From assembly GCA_913062655.1 (NCBI GenBank), contig CAJXXO010000048.1:1-12548 (forward strand): 12,548 nucleotides of DNA, read 5' to 3'. This document shows, in pieces, positions 6,137-12,548 of this stretch; the stretch's first letter is position 1, and each line of letters begins with the position of its first letter. The notes under the pieces were generated by a model. The model searched no databases and was not told the origin of the DNA. It saw only the letters and a list, made by a program, of their open reading frames with translations. Both the position numbers and the translations under genes were made by a program. This DNA is from an uncultured Bacteroidota bacterium. Lineage in GTDB: Bacteria > Bacteroidota > Bacteroidia > Chitinophagales > S012-47.

Positions 6137-6521
6137 ATGGCAGGTACAATACCTCTTTCAGTTCCAACGCACCGCCTTCCACACTTACCACGTCTTCTGC
6201 CGCGCCTAAACTATCTGAAAGGGCAAGAATATAGTAGGTGTCATCTTTCACGCGGCCAAAGAGGGCTTCTCCGCTGGTATCCGTTACCCGTTGTTGATAG
6301 CGGTTGATTTGATCTTTTCGGTCTTGCGCACTACGGTACAACTCTATGGCAACATGGGGCACCACAGAATCCAGTTGAGCCGGCTGGGTGGCGTAAATGT
6401 GGCGCACGGTAACCCGCAACGCACTATAATCACCCTGCGTCACAGGTGGAGGCGGCTCCATTGGCTCCCGGACACAGGCCCAGGCCAGTATACCCATACT
6501 CATAAGCATCCACCATCGCAT
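6135..6521 (-). CDS. Small exported (probable lipoprotein) beta-sandwich protein
   Basis: The 128-residue product has a short hydrophobic N terminus and Cys16 (GILAWAC), followed by a proline-rich linker EPMEPPPP. The lipobox is imperfect: Trp at -2 is unusual and only Arg2 supplies positive charge, so lipidation is likely but not sure. The rest reads like a single CnaB/carboxypeptidase-regulatory-like beta-sandwich: a strand with VAIELYRSA, then TDTSGEALFGRVKDDTYYILAL, then a final strand ELKEVLYL. Such domains usually serve as structural or carbohydrate-related modules; no activity can be assigned. It lies 22 nt downstream of glyS on the same strand and probably shares its transcript, though a functional link is not obvious. 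No recognisable Shine-Dalgarno sequence precedes the ATG. Confidence 0.75.
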   Translation of the reverse strand: MRWWMLMSMGILAWACVREPMEPPPPVTQGDYSALRVTVRHIYATQPAQLDSVVPHVAIELYRSAQDRKDQINRYQQRVTDTSGEALFGRVKDDTYYILALSDSLGAAEDVVSVEGGALELKEVLYLP

Positions 6522-6543
6522 AGATGAAAAGTACGGGATTCGA

Positions 6544-8085
6544 TTAAATCTGCCGTAACAGCTTTGTCATATCCACCCGGTCGTGCACAATCTGACGCAC
6601 CTGCTCAATGGCAATGCGTTCCTGTGCCATGCTATCGCGTTCGCGAATGGTCAGCGTACCGTCTTCCAATGTCTGGTGATCGATCGTTAGACAGTAAGGG
6701 GTTCCAATAGCATCCTGTCTGCGGTAACGCTTGCCGATGGCATCCTTTTCATCGTATTGGCAGTTGAAGTCGAAGCGCAGCTCGTCCAGCACTTCGCGCG
6801 CCTTTTCCGGCAATCCGTCTTTCTTGAGCAATGGTAGAACGGCCACTTTTACCGGTGCCAATGCCGGAGGTAATTTCAGTACCGTCCGCTGGCTGCCATC
6901 TTCCAGGGTTTCTTCAGTGTAGGCACTGCTCAAGATCAACAAGAACATCCTATCCAGTCCAATAGAGGTTTCAACTACATAAGGCACATAGTTTTGCTGC
7001 AGCTCCGGATCGTAATACTGCAGCTTTTTGCCACTGAACTCCTGGTGACGACCCAAGTCGTAATCGGTACGGGAGTGGATGCCCTCCACCTCTTTGAAGC
7101 CGAATGGAAACTCGAACTCAATATCTACCGCAGCATTCGCATAGTGCGCCAGCTTGATGTGGTCGTGAAAGCGCAGCCTGGCCGGATCGGTGCCGAGTGC
7201 TTGGTGCCAGTTCATCCGCTTTTCCTTCCAATATTGATACCACTCCATCTCTGTACCGGGACGCACGAAGAATTGCATTTCCATCTGCTCGAACTCCCGC
7301 ATACGGAAGATGAACTGCCGCGCTACAATCTCATTGCGAAAGGCTTTGCCGGTCTGTGCAATGCCGAAAGGAATCTTCTGCCGACTGGATTTCTGGACGT
7401 TCAGGAAGTTGACAAAAATACCCTGGGCCGTCTCGGGGCGCAAGTAGATGGTACTGCTATCGCCCGCTACTGATCCGAGTTGTGTGCCAAACATGAGGTT
7501 AAACTGCCGCACCTCAGTCCAATTCTTCGATCCCGTATCCGGGTCAGCTATGCCTTCATCTTCTATCAGTTGTTGTAGGGCTACCAGATCGTTATTGTCC
7601 AGTGCCTCCTTCATGCGGCCGGTTACATTGTCGATCTTATCCTGTGCCCGCTTCACGTTGGGGTTGGTAGCGCGAAACTGCTCCTCGTCAAAATCATCCC
7701 CAAAACGCTTCTTACCTTTTTTGACCTCCTTCTCAATCTTCTGCTCGTACTTGGCCAGATAGTCCTCAACCAGCACATCGGCACGGTAGCGCTTCTTGCT
7801 GTCCTTGTTATCGATCAAGGGATCATTGAAGGCATCTACGTGACCGGAAGCCTTCCAGGTGGTGGGATGCATGAAAATAGCGGCATCCAGTCCCACTACG
7901 TTTTCGTGCAGGTGAACCATCGCCTTCCACCAGTAGTTTCGGATATTGTTTTTCAGCTCGGAGCCGTAGGGTCCATAATCGTAGACCGCACCGAGTCCAT
8001 CGTAAATTTCGCTACTGGGGAACACGTACCCATACTCCTTGGCATGCGATACGATCGGTTTCAGGGATTCTTGTTGATCTGCCAT
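6544..8085 (-). CDS. glyS: Glycine--tRNA ligase, single-chain dimeric type
   Basis: This class II synthetase charges tRNA-Gly and is of the alpha2 type shared with archaea and eukaryotes, not the alpha2beta2 GlyQ/GlyS type. I start it at 8085 (MADQQESLKP), because the longer frame to 8145 adds 20 residues unlike the family N terminus and would cover the likely promoter. Visible parts are SSEIYDGLGAVYDYGPYG (residues 24-41), RPETAQG (216-222), motif 2 around RNEIVARQFIFRMREFEQ (250-267), motif 3 with GLDR (376-379), and the C-terminal anticodon-binding domain from about 408 (APVKVAVLPL). The usual CxxC zinc pair near residue 180-190 is absent: the segment reads DPDTGSKNWTEVRQFNLMF. Length, 513, fits Bacteroidota versions. 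The exported-protein gene follows 22 nt downstream. Confidence 0.97.
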   Translation of the reverse strand: MADQQESLKPIVSHAKEYGYVFPSSEIYDGLGAVYDYGPYGSELKNNIRNYWWKAMVHLHENVVGLDAAIFMHPTTWKASGHVDAFNDPLIDNKDSKKRYRADVLVEDYLAKYEQKIEKEVKKGKKRFGDDFDEEQFRATNPNVKRAQDKIDNVTGRMKEALDNNDLVALQQLIEDEGIADPDTGSKNWTEVRQFNLMFGTQLGSVAGDSSTIYLRPETAQGIFVNFLNVQKSSRQKIPFGIAQTGKAFRNEIVARQFIFRMREFEQMEMQFFVRPGTEMEWYQYWKEKRMNWHQALGTDPARLRFHDHIKLAHYANAAVDIEFEFPFGFKEVEGIHSRTDYDLGRHQEFSGKKLQYYDPELQQNYVPYVVETSIGLDRMFLLILSSAYTEETLEDGSQRTVLKLPPALAPVKVAVLPLLKKDGLPEKAREVLDELRFDFNCQYDEKDAIGKRYRRQDAIGTPYCLTIDHQTLEDGTLTIRERDSMAQERIAIEQVRQIVHDRVDMTKLLRQI

Positions 8086-8090
8086 GGCGG

Positions 8091-8098
8091 CAAAGATA
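8091..8098 (-). promoter_or_regulatory. Candidate -7 element of the glyS promoter
   Basis: The minus strand reads TATCTTTG, an exact TAnnTTTG match, ending 5 nt before the chosen glyS ATG at 8085. Transcription would then start almost at the start codon, giving a leaderless or near-leaderless mRNA. No clear TTTG -33 element is seen; about 20 nt upstream there is only GGTTCC. Confidence 0.45.
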
Positions 8099-8132
8099 CA
8101 AGCCTTACCGGGTTGGAACCACTTGAAAAGTT

Positions 8133-8140
8133 GATATTTG
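8133..8140 (+). promoter_or_regulatory. Possible promoter of the membrane-protein genes
   Basis: GATATTTG matches TAnnTTTG at all but its first base, with TTG at 8113-8115 17 nt upstream as a possible -33. The predicted start, near 8146, would leave an about 18-nt leader containing the AG-rich GAAGGAAAA (8146-8154) ahead of the ATG at 8164. Short and imperfect, so only a candidate. Confidence 0.3.
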
Positions 8141-8163
8141 CACACGAAGGAAAATCCAATTTC

Positions 8164-8574
8164 ATGGGTCGAAATATTGTAGGCATAATTGTAGGCTCAT
8201 TATTCGCCTTTGCCGTCATTCTGGTAGTTCAAATTATCGGTACCATCTTCTTCCCTTTGCCACAAGAATTGAATGGAAAGGGGAGTGAAGCCTTACAACA
8301 ATACATAGCCGATGGGGCACCTTTCAGCTCCCTGCTATTTGCCTCTGTTGGTTTTGCCTTCAGCACCTTTATTGGCGGTATCGTAGCCGGTGGCATAGCC
8401 CTATCTGAAAAAAGAATTATGGCTATGGGCGTAGCGATTGTCTGGGCCATCATCGGAATATCTCTCTTTATTCGATCTACTTTTCCCCTCTGGTTTTTCC
8501 TCCTCACACTGGTGCTAATCCTCGTCTCCGGCTACTTAGCGGGCCGAACCATTGATAAAAAGAAGACATCCTAA
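8164..8574 (+). CDS. Small integral membrane protein, four predicted helices
   Basis: I do not recognise the family. The ATG at 8164 is chosen because the open frame upstream is the reverse complement of glyS, whereas from MGRNIVGIIVGSLFAF onward the sequence is clearly hydrophobic membrane protein; GAAGG lies about 13 nt upstream. The 136 residues contain four hydrophobic stretches: about 5-29, 54-80, 85-103 and 107-127. The second is rich in Gly and small residues (FIGGIVAGGIAL), suggesting close helix packing. The loop between helices 1 and 2 (about 31-53) is polar and the tail is basic (DKKKTS), which places the C terminus in the cytoplasm by the positive-inside rule. It diverges from glyS across 78 bp and is followed 76 nt later by another four-helix protein gene, so the two may form a unit. 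Confidence 0.75.
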   Translation: MGRNIVGIIVGSLFAFAVILVVQIIGTIFFPLPQELNGKGSEALQQYIADGAPFSSLLFASVGFAFSTFIGGIVAGGIALSEKRIMAMGVAIVWAIIGISLFIRSTFPLWFFLLTLVLILVSGYLAGRTIDKKKTS

Positions 8575-8650
8575 TTCATTTGTTTTCAATTAGTTATGAA
8601 CTAAGCAGCCTATTTCCTGTTGTGCCTATTGAATCAAAGATTGAAACAGT

Positions 8651-9118
8651 ATGCATCAACAGAATCCTATCAATTACCTTATTCGAAGTTTTATTACCAA
8701 AGGCATCACCGGTGCGGTGTTGCTCTATTTTTTAATACTTGGCCTCATTAGCATGGGTATGAATACCATGCTGGCACAAGCTTTTTTAAAGCTCATAGTT
8801 GTTATAGGAATCGTCATGTGGGGCAACGCTCTGTTAGAGAAGCACTTTGATGATGTTAAGGTATTTCACCGTTTCTTTTTCGGCATTGGTATCGGCCTTA
8901 CGATGTCGGTTGTTTTAACCGCCTTTGAATTGGTTACGCTAAGCATTGGTGCCACACCACTTGCCCCCGCATTTTTCCAACAACTGGACATTCCGCGTCT
9001 CTTACTCAGCTTATCACTATCCTTTGAGTTGATGGGCTTTAGTATTATTGGCGCATTAGCGGCCTTACAATATTTCAAGAAATCGAGAAGGGAGATTCAA
9101 GCGGCTGAAGCCCGTTGA
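8651..9118 (+). CDS. Small integral membrane protein, four predicted helices
   Basis: No family is recognised. The 155-residue sequence has hydrophobic stretches at about 18-36, 40-61, 75-98 and 117-141, with a charged cytoplasmic-looking loop LEKHFDDVKVFHRFF between helices 2 and 3 and a basic, polar tail (KKSRREIQ). The pattern, a short N-terminal amphipathic segment and four helices, resembles many uncharacterised Bacteroidota inner-membrane proteins. No catalytic or transporter motif is visible. It is not an obvious homologue of the preceding four-helix protein by eye. A strong terminator begins 25 nt after its stop. The 76-nt gap before it holds a small AT-rich inverted repeat (8590-8604) but no convincing terminator, so co-transcription from the gene upstream is possible. 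Confidence 0.75.
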   Translation: MHQQNPINYLIRSFITKGITGAVLLYFLILGLISMGMNTMLAQAFLKLIVVIGIVMWGNALLEKHFDDVKVFHRFFFGIGIGLTMSVVLTAFELVTLSIGATPLAPAFFQQLDIPRLLLSLSLSFELMGFSIIGALAALQYFKKSRREIQAAEAR

Positions 9119-9142
9119 TGTTCCTGTTTCATGATTCGATGT

Positions 9143-9170
9143 AAGCCCTGGTTTTCAGCCAGGGCTTTTT
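9143..9170 (+). terminator. Strong intrinsic terminator after the membrane-protein genes
   Basis: AAGCCCTGG (9143-9151) and CCAGGGCTT (9159-9167) form a perfect 9-bp stem with a 7-nt loop, followed by five T (9166-9170). On the minus strand the stem is equally stable but is followed by ACATCG, so it would be weak for the anti-sigma operon converging from the right. Confidence 0.92.
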
Positions 9171-9211
9171 ATGTGGGTACCATGTTGTGATTGATGAAAG
9201 GTGCTCTCGAG

Positions 9212-10021
9212 CTATCCCTGCAACGAACCCATTACCTGCAACGCCTCTAAAGTGGGCTGTGAGCTACCCCCCTCCGGTTCGAGGGTAATGGCAAAGGCAT
9301 CCGCTGCGGTAATGGTCTTCATGGCTTGTGCCAGAGTTGCATCCGCACTTGCTACACCGGCATCGATCGGCTGGCCGTCTTTGAGGGCCCACAACTGGTA
9401 TTGCTGGCCGCTTGGGGGATCAGGAAGCCCTTTCGTATTCAAATAAACTAACCCTGACTGTTCGTTCCAGAAGACCCGTGCGGTTTTATCCTCTTCCTCT
9501 GTCACGGCCTCCAGGGTAATATCCAGGGTATAAGGGTCATTGAAAAAGGCGATCATAGCCTCGGCCTCTTGTGATTGTTGCGAGGCCGTCTGTACCTGAT
9601 CGGCCAGCACACTGTTTTCAAGTTGTAGATCGGCCAGTTGTTGTTGGGTAGTATCCAACTCGAAGTAAAAATACAGGTTGAGCCCCAGGCTAATCAGCAA
9701 TAAAATCGAAGCGGCTGCGGCCAATGGTTGCAGCCAGGCTAGCTTGGCCCCGGCATAACCGGTAGTATTCGCTTTAGGTTTTGCGTCTGCACCGGTATCA
9801 CCCGATATTTCCTGTTCTATCGTATCCCACAGTCCCCCGGAAGGTTGTTGGCCATGTGCACGCGCATATTGCGTCAATCCTTGCATGATGGATTGCAGCT
9901 CTGCCTGCACTTCGGGGTGTTCACGAGCCATAGCATCCACCTGCTGCATCTCCTGCTCAGAGAGCTCGCCCATGGCATATTGCTCGAGAATTCCAGACGC
10001 TATGTACGCTTGCACATCCAC
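9212..10021 (-). CDS. RskA-type membrane anti-sigma factor
   Basis: The 269-residue protein should hold the adjacent ECF sigma factor inactive at the membrane. Its cytoplasmic N terminus (about 1-95, with GELSEQEMQQVDAMAREHPE) resembles anti-sigma domains but lacks the HxxxCxxC zinc site. One transmembrane helix spans about 98-120. A Gln-rich coiled coil (about 123-155) follows, then the periplasmic RskA domain (about 178-257) with YLNTKGLP, GQQYQLWAL and FAITLEPEGGSSQPT, which are the family's typical sequences. Translation starts at GTG 10021-10019, which shares one base with the TAG stop of the sigma gene (TAGTG). This coupling should give near-equal amounts of the two partners. Release of the sigma factor would involve regulated proteolysis in known systems; the signal here is unknown. 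Confidence 0.92.
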   Translation of the reverse strand: MDVQAYIASGILEQYAMGELSEQEMQQVDAMAREHPEVQAELQSIMQGLTQYARAHGQQPSGGLWDTIEQEISGDTGADAKPKANTTGYAGAKLAWLQPLAAAASILLLISLGLNLYFYFELDTTQQQLADLQLENSVLADQVQTASQQSQEAEAMIAFFNDPYTLDITLEAVTEEEDKTARVFWNEQSGLVYLNTKGLPDPPSGQQYQLWALKDGQPIDAGVASADATLAQAMKTITAADAFAITLEPEGGSSQPTLEALQVMGSLQG

Positions 10022-10548
10022 TATAGGTCAAAATATTTTCGCATGATCTGTATGCCCTTTCGAATACGGGTTTTCACCGTTCCCAAAGGTAGGTTCAATT
10101 GTTCTGCTGCTTCCTTTTGGGTATACCCTCCAAAATACACCAGATCGATCAATTCTTTTTGTTCCGGGGCCAACTGCTCCGTAAGTGTTTGCACACCAAT
10201 ATGATCCGTATCGGTATGGGTGATACCCATCTGATGTACGACATCCTCCGGTGCCTGGATGTTATTTCTTCGCTTAAAATGTTTGGACCGCGTTTTATCG
10301 ATAGCCAGGTTGCGACAGATGTTCATCATCCAGGTGTAGAGGCTGGCCTTGGCGGCATCGTATTTGGATCGGTTGTTCCAGATCTTCACAAAGGCTTCTT
10401 GCAGCACATCCTCACTGGCCGCTTCATCTTGCAACACCCTGTTGATGGCGATAAACAGGGCACCGGAATAGTCTGCGTACAAGCGTTTCAGTGCCTGGCT
10501 GTCACCTGCCTGCAGTTGTTGGACAATGTGTGCTTCTTCCGGATGCAT
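10021..10548 (-). CDS. ECF RNA polymerase sigma factor, sigma-70 family
   Basis: At 175 residues this has the two-domain ECF layout. Region 2 spans about 24-90, with DVLQEAFVKIWNNRSKYD and LYTWMMNICRNLAIDKTR, which bind core polymerase and the -10 element. Region 4 spans about 121-172, with the helix-turn-helix GYTQKEAAEQLNLPLGTVK (141-159) for -35 recognition. The linker between them is about 30 residues. The immediately downstream anti-sigma gene of RskA type fits the SigK-like ECF groups. ECF operons often transcribe themselves; the 164-nt upstream gap holds an inverted repeat and short repeats, but I cannot assign a promoter to it. Targets are unknown; the neighbouring T9SS cargo genes are possible but untested. 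Confidence 0.96.
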   Translation of the reverse strand: MHPEEAHIVQQLQAGDSQALKRLYADYSGALFIAINRVLQDEAASEDVLQEAFVKIWNNRSKYDAAKASLYTWMMNICRNLAIDKTRSKHFKRRNNIQAPEDVVHQMGITHTDTDHIGVQTLTEQLAPEQKELIDLVYFGGYTQKEAAEQLNLPLGTVKTRIRKGIQIMRKYFDL

Positions 10549-10634
10549 GAATCGAGGGCATAATAAGGCTTTTTTGGCAAATGAGTGGGGTGAGATCAGC
10601 TAATCTTCCTCACTTATACCACGGATGTATGATT

Positions 10635-10651
10635 GCCATACCACGTATGGC
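10635..10651. repeat. Perfect inverted repeat upstream of the sigma factor gene
   Basis: GCCATAC (10635-10641) and GTATGGC (10645-10651) are exact inverted copies with a 3-nt centre, lying 87-103 nt before the sigma ATG and 62-78 nt after the T9SS gene stop. It overlaps a loose repeat: TACCACGGATG at 10617, TACCACGTATG at 10639 and TACCCCGATG at 10653. As RNA it is a 7-bp hairpin without a U-run, so a terminator is unlikely; an operator near the sigma promoter is possible. Confidence 0.5.
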
Positions 10652-10671
10652 GTACCCCGATGTGCGACCCA

Positions 10672-10701
10672 ACAAACCACAAAACCACAAACTACAAACC
10701 C
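10672..10701. repeat. Degenerate ACAAACC short tandem repeat
   Basis: Four consecutive 7-8-nt units, ACAAACC, ACAAAACC, ACAAACT and ACAAACCC, lie 11 nt beyond the T9SS gene stop. On the minus strand this is a G/T-rich run with only one C-free interruption pattern (GGTTTGT-like units), which would be an unstructured mRNA tail. It is too short and irregular to assign a role. Confidence 0.6.
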
Positions 10702-10712
10702 AAAATGTATGC

Positions 10713-12488
10713 TTACTCCACCATCACCTTCCCGCGCCAAAGTACCGCACCATTGGCATCCTGCAGGGCAGCGATATAGAGGGCGGACGACAGACCGGAT
10801 ACATTGATGAGCGTATTCGACTGCCGTATCGCTTGCCGCAGAATGGCTTTGCCTTGTAAATCATACAGCGTAAGCGTGCCTTGTGGTAGCGGTGCCTCCC
10901 ATTGGAGGGTAAATTGATCCGTGGCGGGGTTGGGGTAAAGCTGGATGGGAACCGCACCCTCTATACCCGGTGTGCCCACGTAGCCCACATAAAAGGTAGT
11001 ATCAAAGCGAAAAGGTATATTGCAAGGCCCTTCCATGACTATACTTAATCCACATATTCCGGGTGATGCCATTTGGTAGGTTACCTCAAAGCTATCTGAT
11101 CCATTCCAGGCTACGTCCGGCTCCCGCAAAGTCATGAAGGAAAGCAAAGCATTCTTCGTTTTATTGATAGCTCTGACACGTAAATCAGGTAGAATCTCTA
11201 TCTCATATTCCACTTCCGGTTTCACACACACCGTGTCGCAGCCCGGAAAATGGCAGCCCAGGCTATCCAACCGCATCATCCATAAGGCCGGTGGCACGCT
11301 ATCCCAGTGGATAGAGCTGGGCCTGCACTGCCCTGCTGTGAGTATGCTGCCATCAGGTAGCTCCGCTGCACTTTCAATTATATGCCTGTTTTGTAGGCCA
11401 AACAGATAATCATGATAGCGATACCATATACTGTCACCTGTACTGGTTAATCGGAATAGTAGTCCTGTAGGAAAGAACGATATATCTTGTACGCCACCAC
11501 TAAGCAATATGTCTCCATTAGACAGGGTAGTGATATCTCGCATAGACACAAAATTACCGGTATTTGGACCCACTAATTTTTCAAAGACTACCCTACCATC
11601 CAGATGGTACTTCCCTAAGAATATCTTCATAATACCCGCATAAGGATCACCGGTACTACTTGCCTGGATTATTATTCTACCCGAAGTAAGTATAAAGCTA
11701 TCCACGACCGTTACATAAAATGCATGGTCATGGCCCTCCTTGCCACCATAGTCTTTTACCCATTCCACCTGTCCTAAAGAATCGGTTTTTACTAGCATAC
11801 CCTGCGTCAGCTTTGTAGTATCATATCCATCTGAGGCACCACTCAATGCAAACCCTCCATCCGGGGTAAGTGCTATATCATGACCTGTATTCGTATTCAC
11901 ATAACCATCCTTCCAGGGAAACTCCCGATACCATATAGTCTGACCTGCAGAATCTAGCTTATGAAATACCCAATGCGTTACCTCAGCGCTGTCTATTGCA
12001 TATCCCGTCAACACCATACTTTGATCGGGGAGTAGATGTGATGAAATATATCGATGAGGGTGGCTAGATATCAATGGTTTTAACAGAAGGGTATCTCCAT
12101 CAAAGCCCATCTTTACCAGATAGTGTAACGTATCGTAGACTTTATTTTTAAACCGAAATAAGGTAAAAAACAAAGTGGAATCCTGTACCGTAGGACCCAT
12201 ATTCCTATATATGGCATAGCCTTGTTCTGCAAATTCTCTCGACCATATCCTGTTACCCTGAAAATCAAACTTATTGATACTGGTGACAAGTGCCCCATTA
12301 TGCTGCGGACTGTCGTAGGTGTGTATGACATAAGCATGGCTATCAACCACCAATAAGTTTGGGTCTAGCTCACTATTACCCCCCAAGTCAAACAATTGGT
12401 TCCAATATTTCGCTGATAGCGCGCTGCTCGTTGCAAGCAACATAACTACCAGGGATCCTTTTAATATGGGTAACCAAAATTGCCTCAT
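10713..12488 (-). CDS. T9SS-secreted protein with beta-propeller-like repeats and type A sorting domain
   Basis: The 591-residue protein has an N-terminal signal peptide (Arg2 and Lys10, hydrophobic core about 11-22, likely cut after ALSA near residue 26). The middle consists of repeated segments of the form GGFALSGASDG...VKTDSLGQVEWVKDYGG, the pattern of secreted Bacteroidota proteins whose repeats probably fold as beta-propellers. Residues 512-591 are a T9SS type A C-terminal domain: YPNPATDQFTLQW, LYDLQGKAI, then GLSSALYIAAL and a final strand ending KVMVE. The protein is therefore exported by Sec, then moved across the outer membrane by T9SS, with the end domain usually removed on attachment or release. 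No catalytic domain is visible; a cysteine-bearing segment (CHFPGCDTVC) precedes the final domains. Its ATG overlaps the stop of another T9SS cargo gene upstream, so both are likely co-transcribed. Confidence 0.92.
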   Translation of the reverse strand: MRQFWLPILKGSLVVMLLATSSALSAKYWNQLFDLGGNSELDPNLLVVDSHAYVIHTYDSPQHNGALVTSINKFDFQGNRIWSREFAEQGYAIYRNMGPTVQDSTLFFTLFRFKNKVYDTLHYLVKMGFDGDTLLLKPLISSHPHRYISSHLLPDQSMVLTGYAIDSAEVTHWVFHKLDSAGQTIWYREFPWKDGYVNTNTGHDIALTPDGGFALSGASDGYDTTKLTQGMLVKTDSLGQVEWVKDYGGKEGHDHAFYVTVVDSFILTSGRIIIQASSTGDPYAGIMKIFLGKYHLDGRVVFEKLVGPNTGNFVSMRDITTLSNGDILLSGGVQDISFFPTGLLFRLTSTGDSIWYRYHDYLFGLQNRHIIESAAELPDGSILTAGQCRPSSIHWDSVPPALWMMRLDSLGCHFPGCDTVCVKPEVEYEIEILPDLRVRAINKTKNALLSFMTLREPDVAWNGSDSFEVTYQMASPGICGLSIVMEGPCNIPFRFDTTFYVGYVGTPGIEGAVPIQLYPNPATDQFTLQWEAPLPQGTLTLYDLQGKAILRQAIRQSNTLINVSGLSSALYIAALQDANGAVLWRGKVMVE

Positions 12489-12548
12489 TGTATCTGCACT
12501 TTTTTGGTGATGGTTTTGTCACCTATCGATATCCTTATGAGGTACATC
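12485..12548 (-). CDS. C-terminal tail of another T9SS type A sorting-domain protein (5' part outside window)
   Basis: On the minus strand the frame ending in TGA at 12487-12485 reads MYLIRISIGDKTITKKVQIQ. This is the standard end of a T9SS type A sorting domain: the [GM]-x-Y-L-I-R-I strand, a G-D-K turn, and a last strand with K-K-V. The visible methionine is almost surely internal. Its TGA overlaps the ATG of the next gene (ATGA), so the two cargo genes are tightly coupled. Only 20 residues are visible; the identity of the main protein cannot be known from this window. Confidence 0.85.
   Translation of the reverse strand, partial: MYLIRISIGDKTITKKVQIQ

Noticed and set aside
6994..7473. 159-codon plus-strand frame inside glyS
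   Set aside because: It is antisense to well-conserved synthetase sequence and resembles no protein family.
8086..8145. 20-residue N-terminal extension of glycyl-tRNA synthetase
   Set aside because: It does not look like the family N terminus and covers the candidate -7 element.
7840..8163. Long plus-strand extension of the first four-helix membrane protein
   Set aside because: It is the antisense shadow of the 5' end of glyS; hydrophobic membrane protein begins only at 8164.
8590..8604. TTAGTT-ATG-AACTAA hairpin as a terminator between the two membrane-protein genes
   Set aside because: It is a weak AT-rich 6-bp stem with no T-run after it.

Overview
The window looks like an ordinary, densely coded chromosomal stretch from a member of the phylum Bacteroidota. 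Three things point there: two adjacent minus-strand genes ending in type IX secretion (T9SS) type A sorting domains, promoter-like TAnnTTTG elements with few good Shine-Dalgarno sites, and lipoproteins plus a secreted propeller protein of styles common in that phylum. I cannot name the order or genus. Every gene-free gap is short; the longest is 164 nt (10549-10712). I see no tRNA, rRNA, CRISPR array, insertion sequence or phage gene.

Layout. Bases 1-2026 (+) hold the 3' part of an RmlD-like sugar-nucleotide reductase gene, overlapping a gene for a secreted seven-bladed propeller protein. Bases 2028-2890 (-) hold a two-gene unit: a small lipoprotein, then a DinB/YfiT-fold protein. A 28-bp divergent gap leads to a NUDIX hydrolase of the CoA-pyrophosphatase type (+), whose 3' end overlaps a stand-alone Smr-domain gene (-). 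Bases 3894-4567 (+) are a compact toxin-antitoxin module: a 71-residue helical protein and a Doc-family toxin, joined by a TAGTG overlap and closed by a terminator. Its antitoxin gene is clearly AT-rich. An ArsC/Spx-like thioredoxin-fold gene and recA follow (+), with a good intrinsic terminator after recA.

Bases 6135-8085 (-) encode glycyl-tRNA synthetase, followed 22 nt later by a small exported beta-sandwich protein. Divergent from these, two small four-helix membrane proteins (+, 8164-9118) end in a strong terminator. The last part reads on the minus strand: the tail of one T9SS cargo gene, a complete 591-residue T9SS cargo gene starting inside its stop codon, then an ECF sigma factor and its RskA-type membrane anti-sigma factor, again joined by a TAGTG overlap.

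How they fit together. The clearest functional units are the Doc toxin-antitoxin pair, the ECF sigma/anti-sigma pair and the tandem T9SS cargo genes. The rest is housekeeping (recA, glyS, NUDIX, Smr, ArsC-like) mixed with envelope and secreted proteins of unknown role. The least understood items are the small antitoxin, which resembles no DNA-binding antitoxin I recognise, the pair of small membrane proteins, and the repeat-rich gap upstream of the sigma gene. I did not find convincing evidence of an entirely new multi-gene system.
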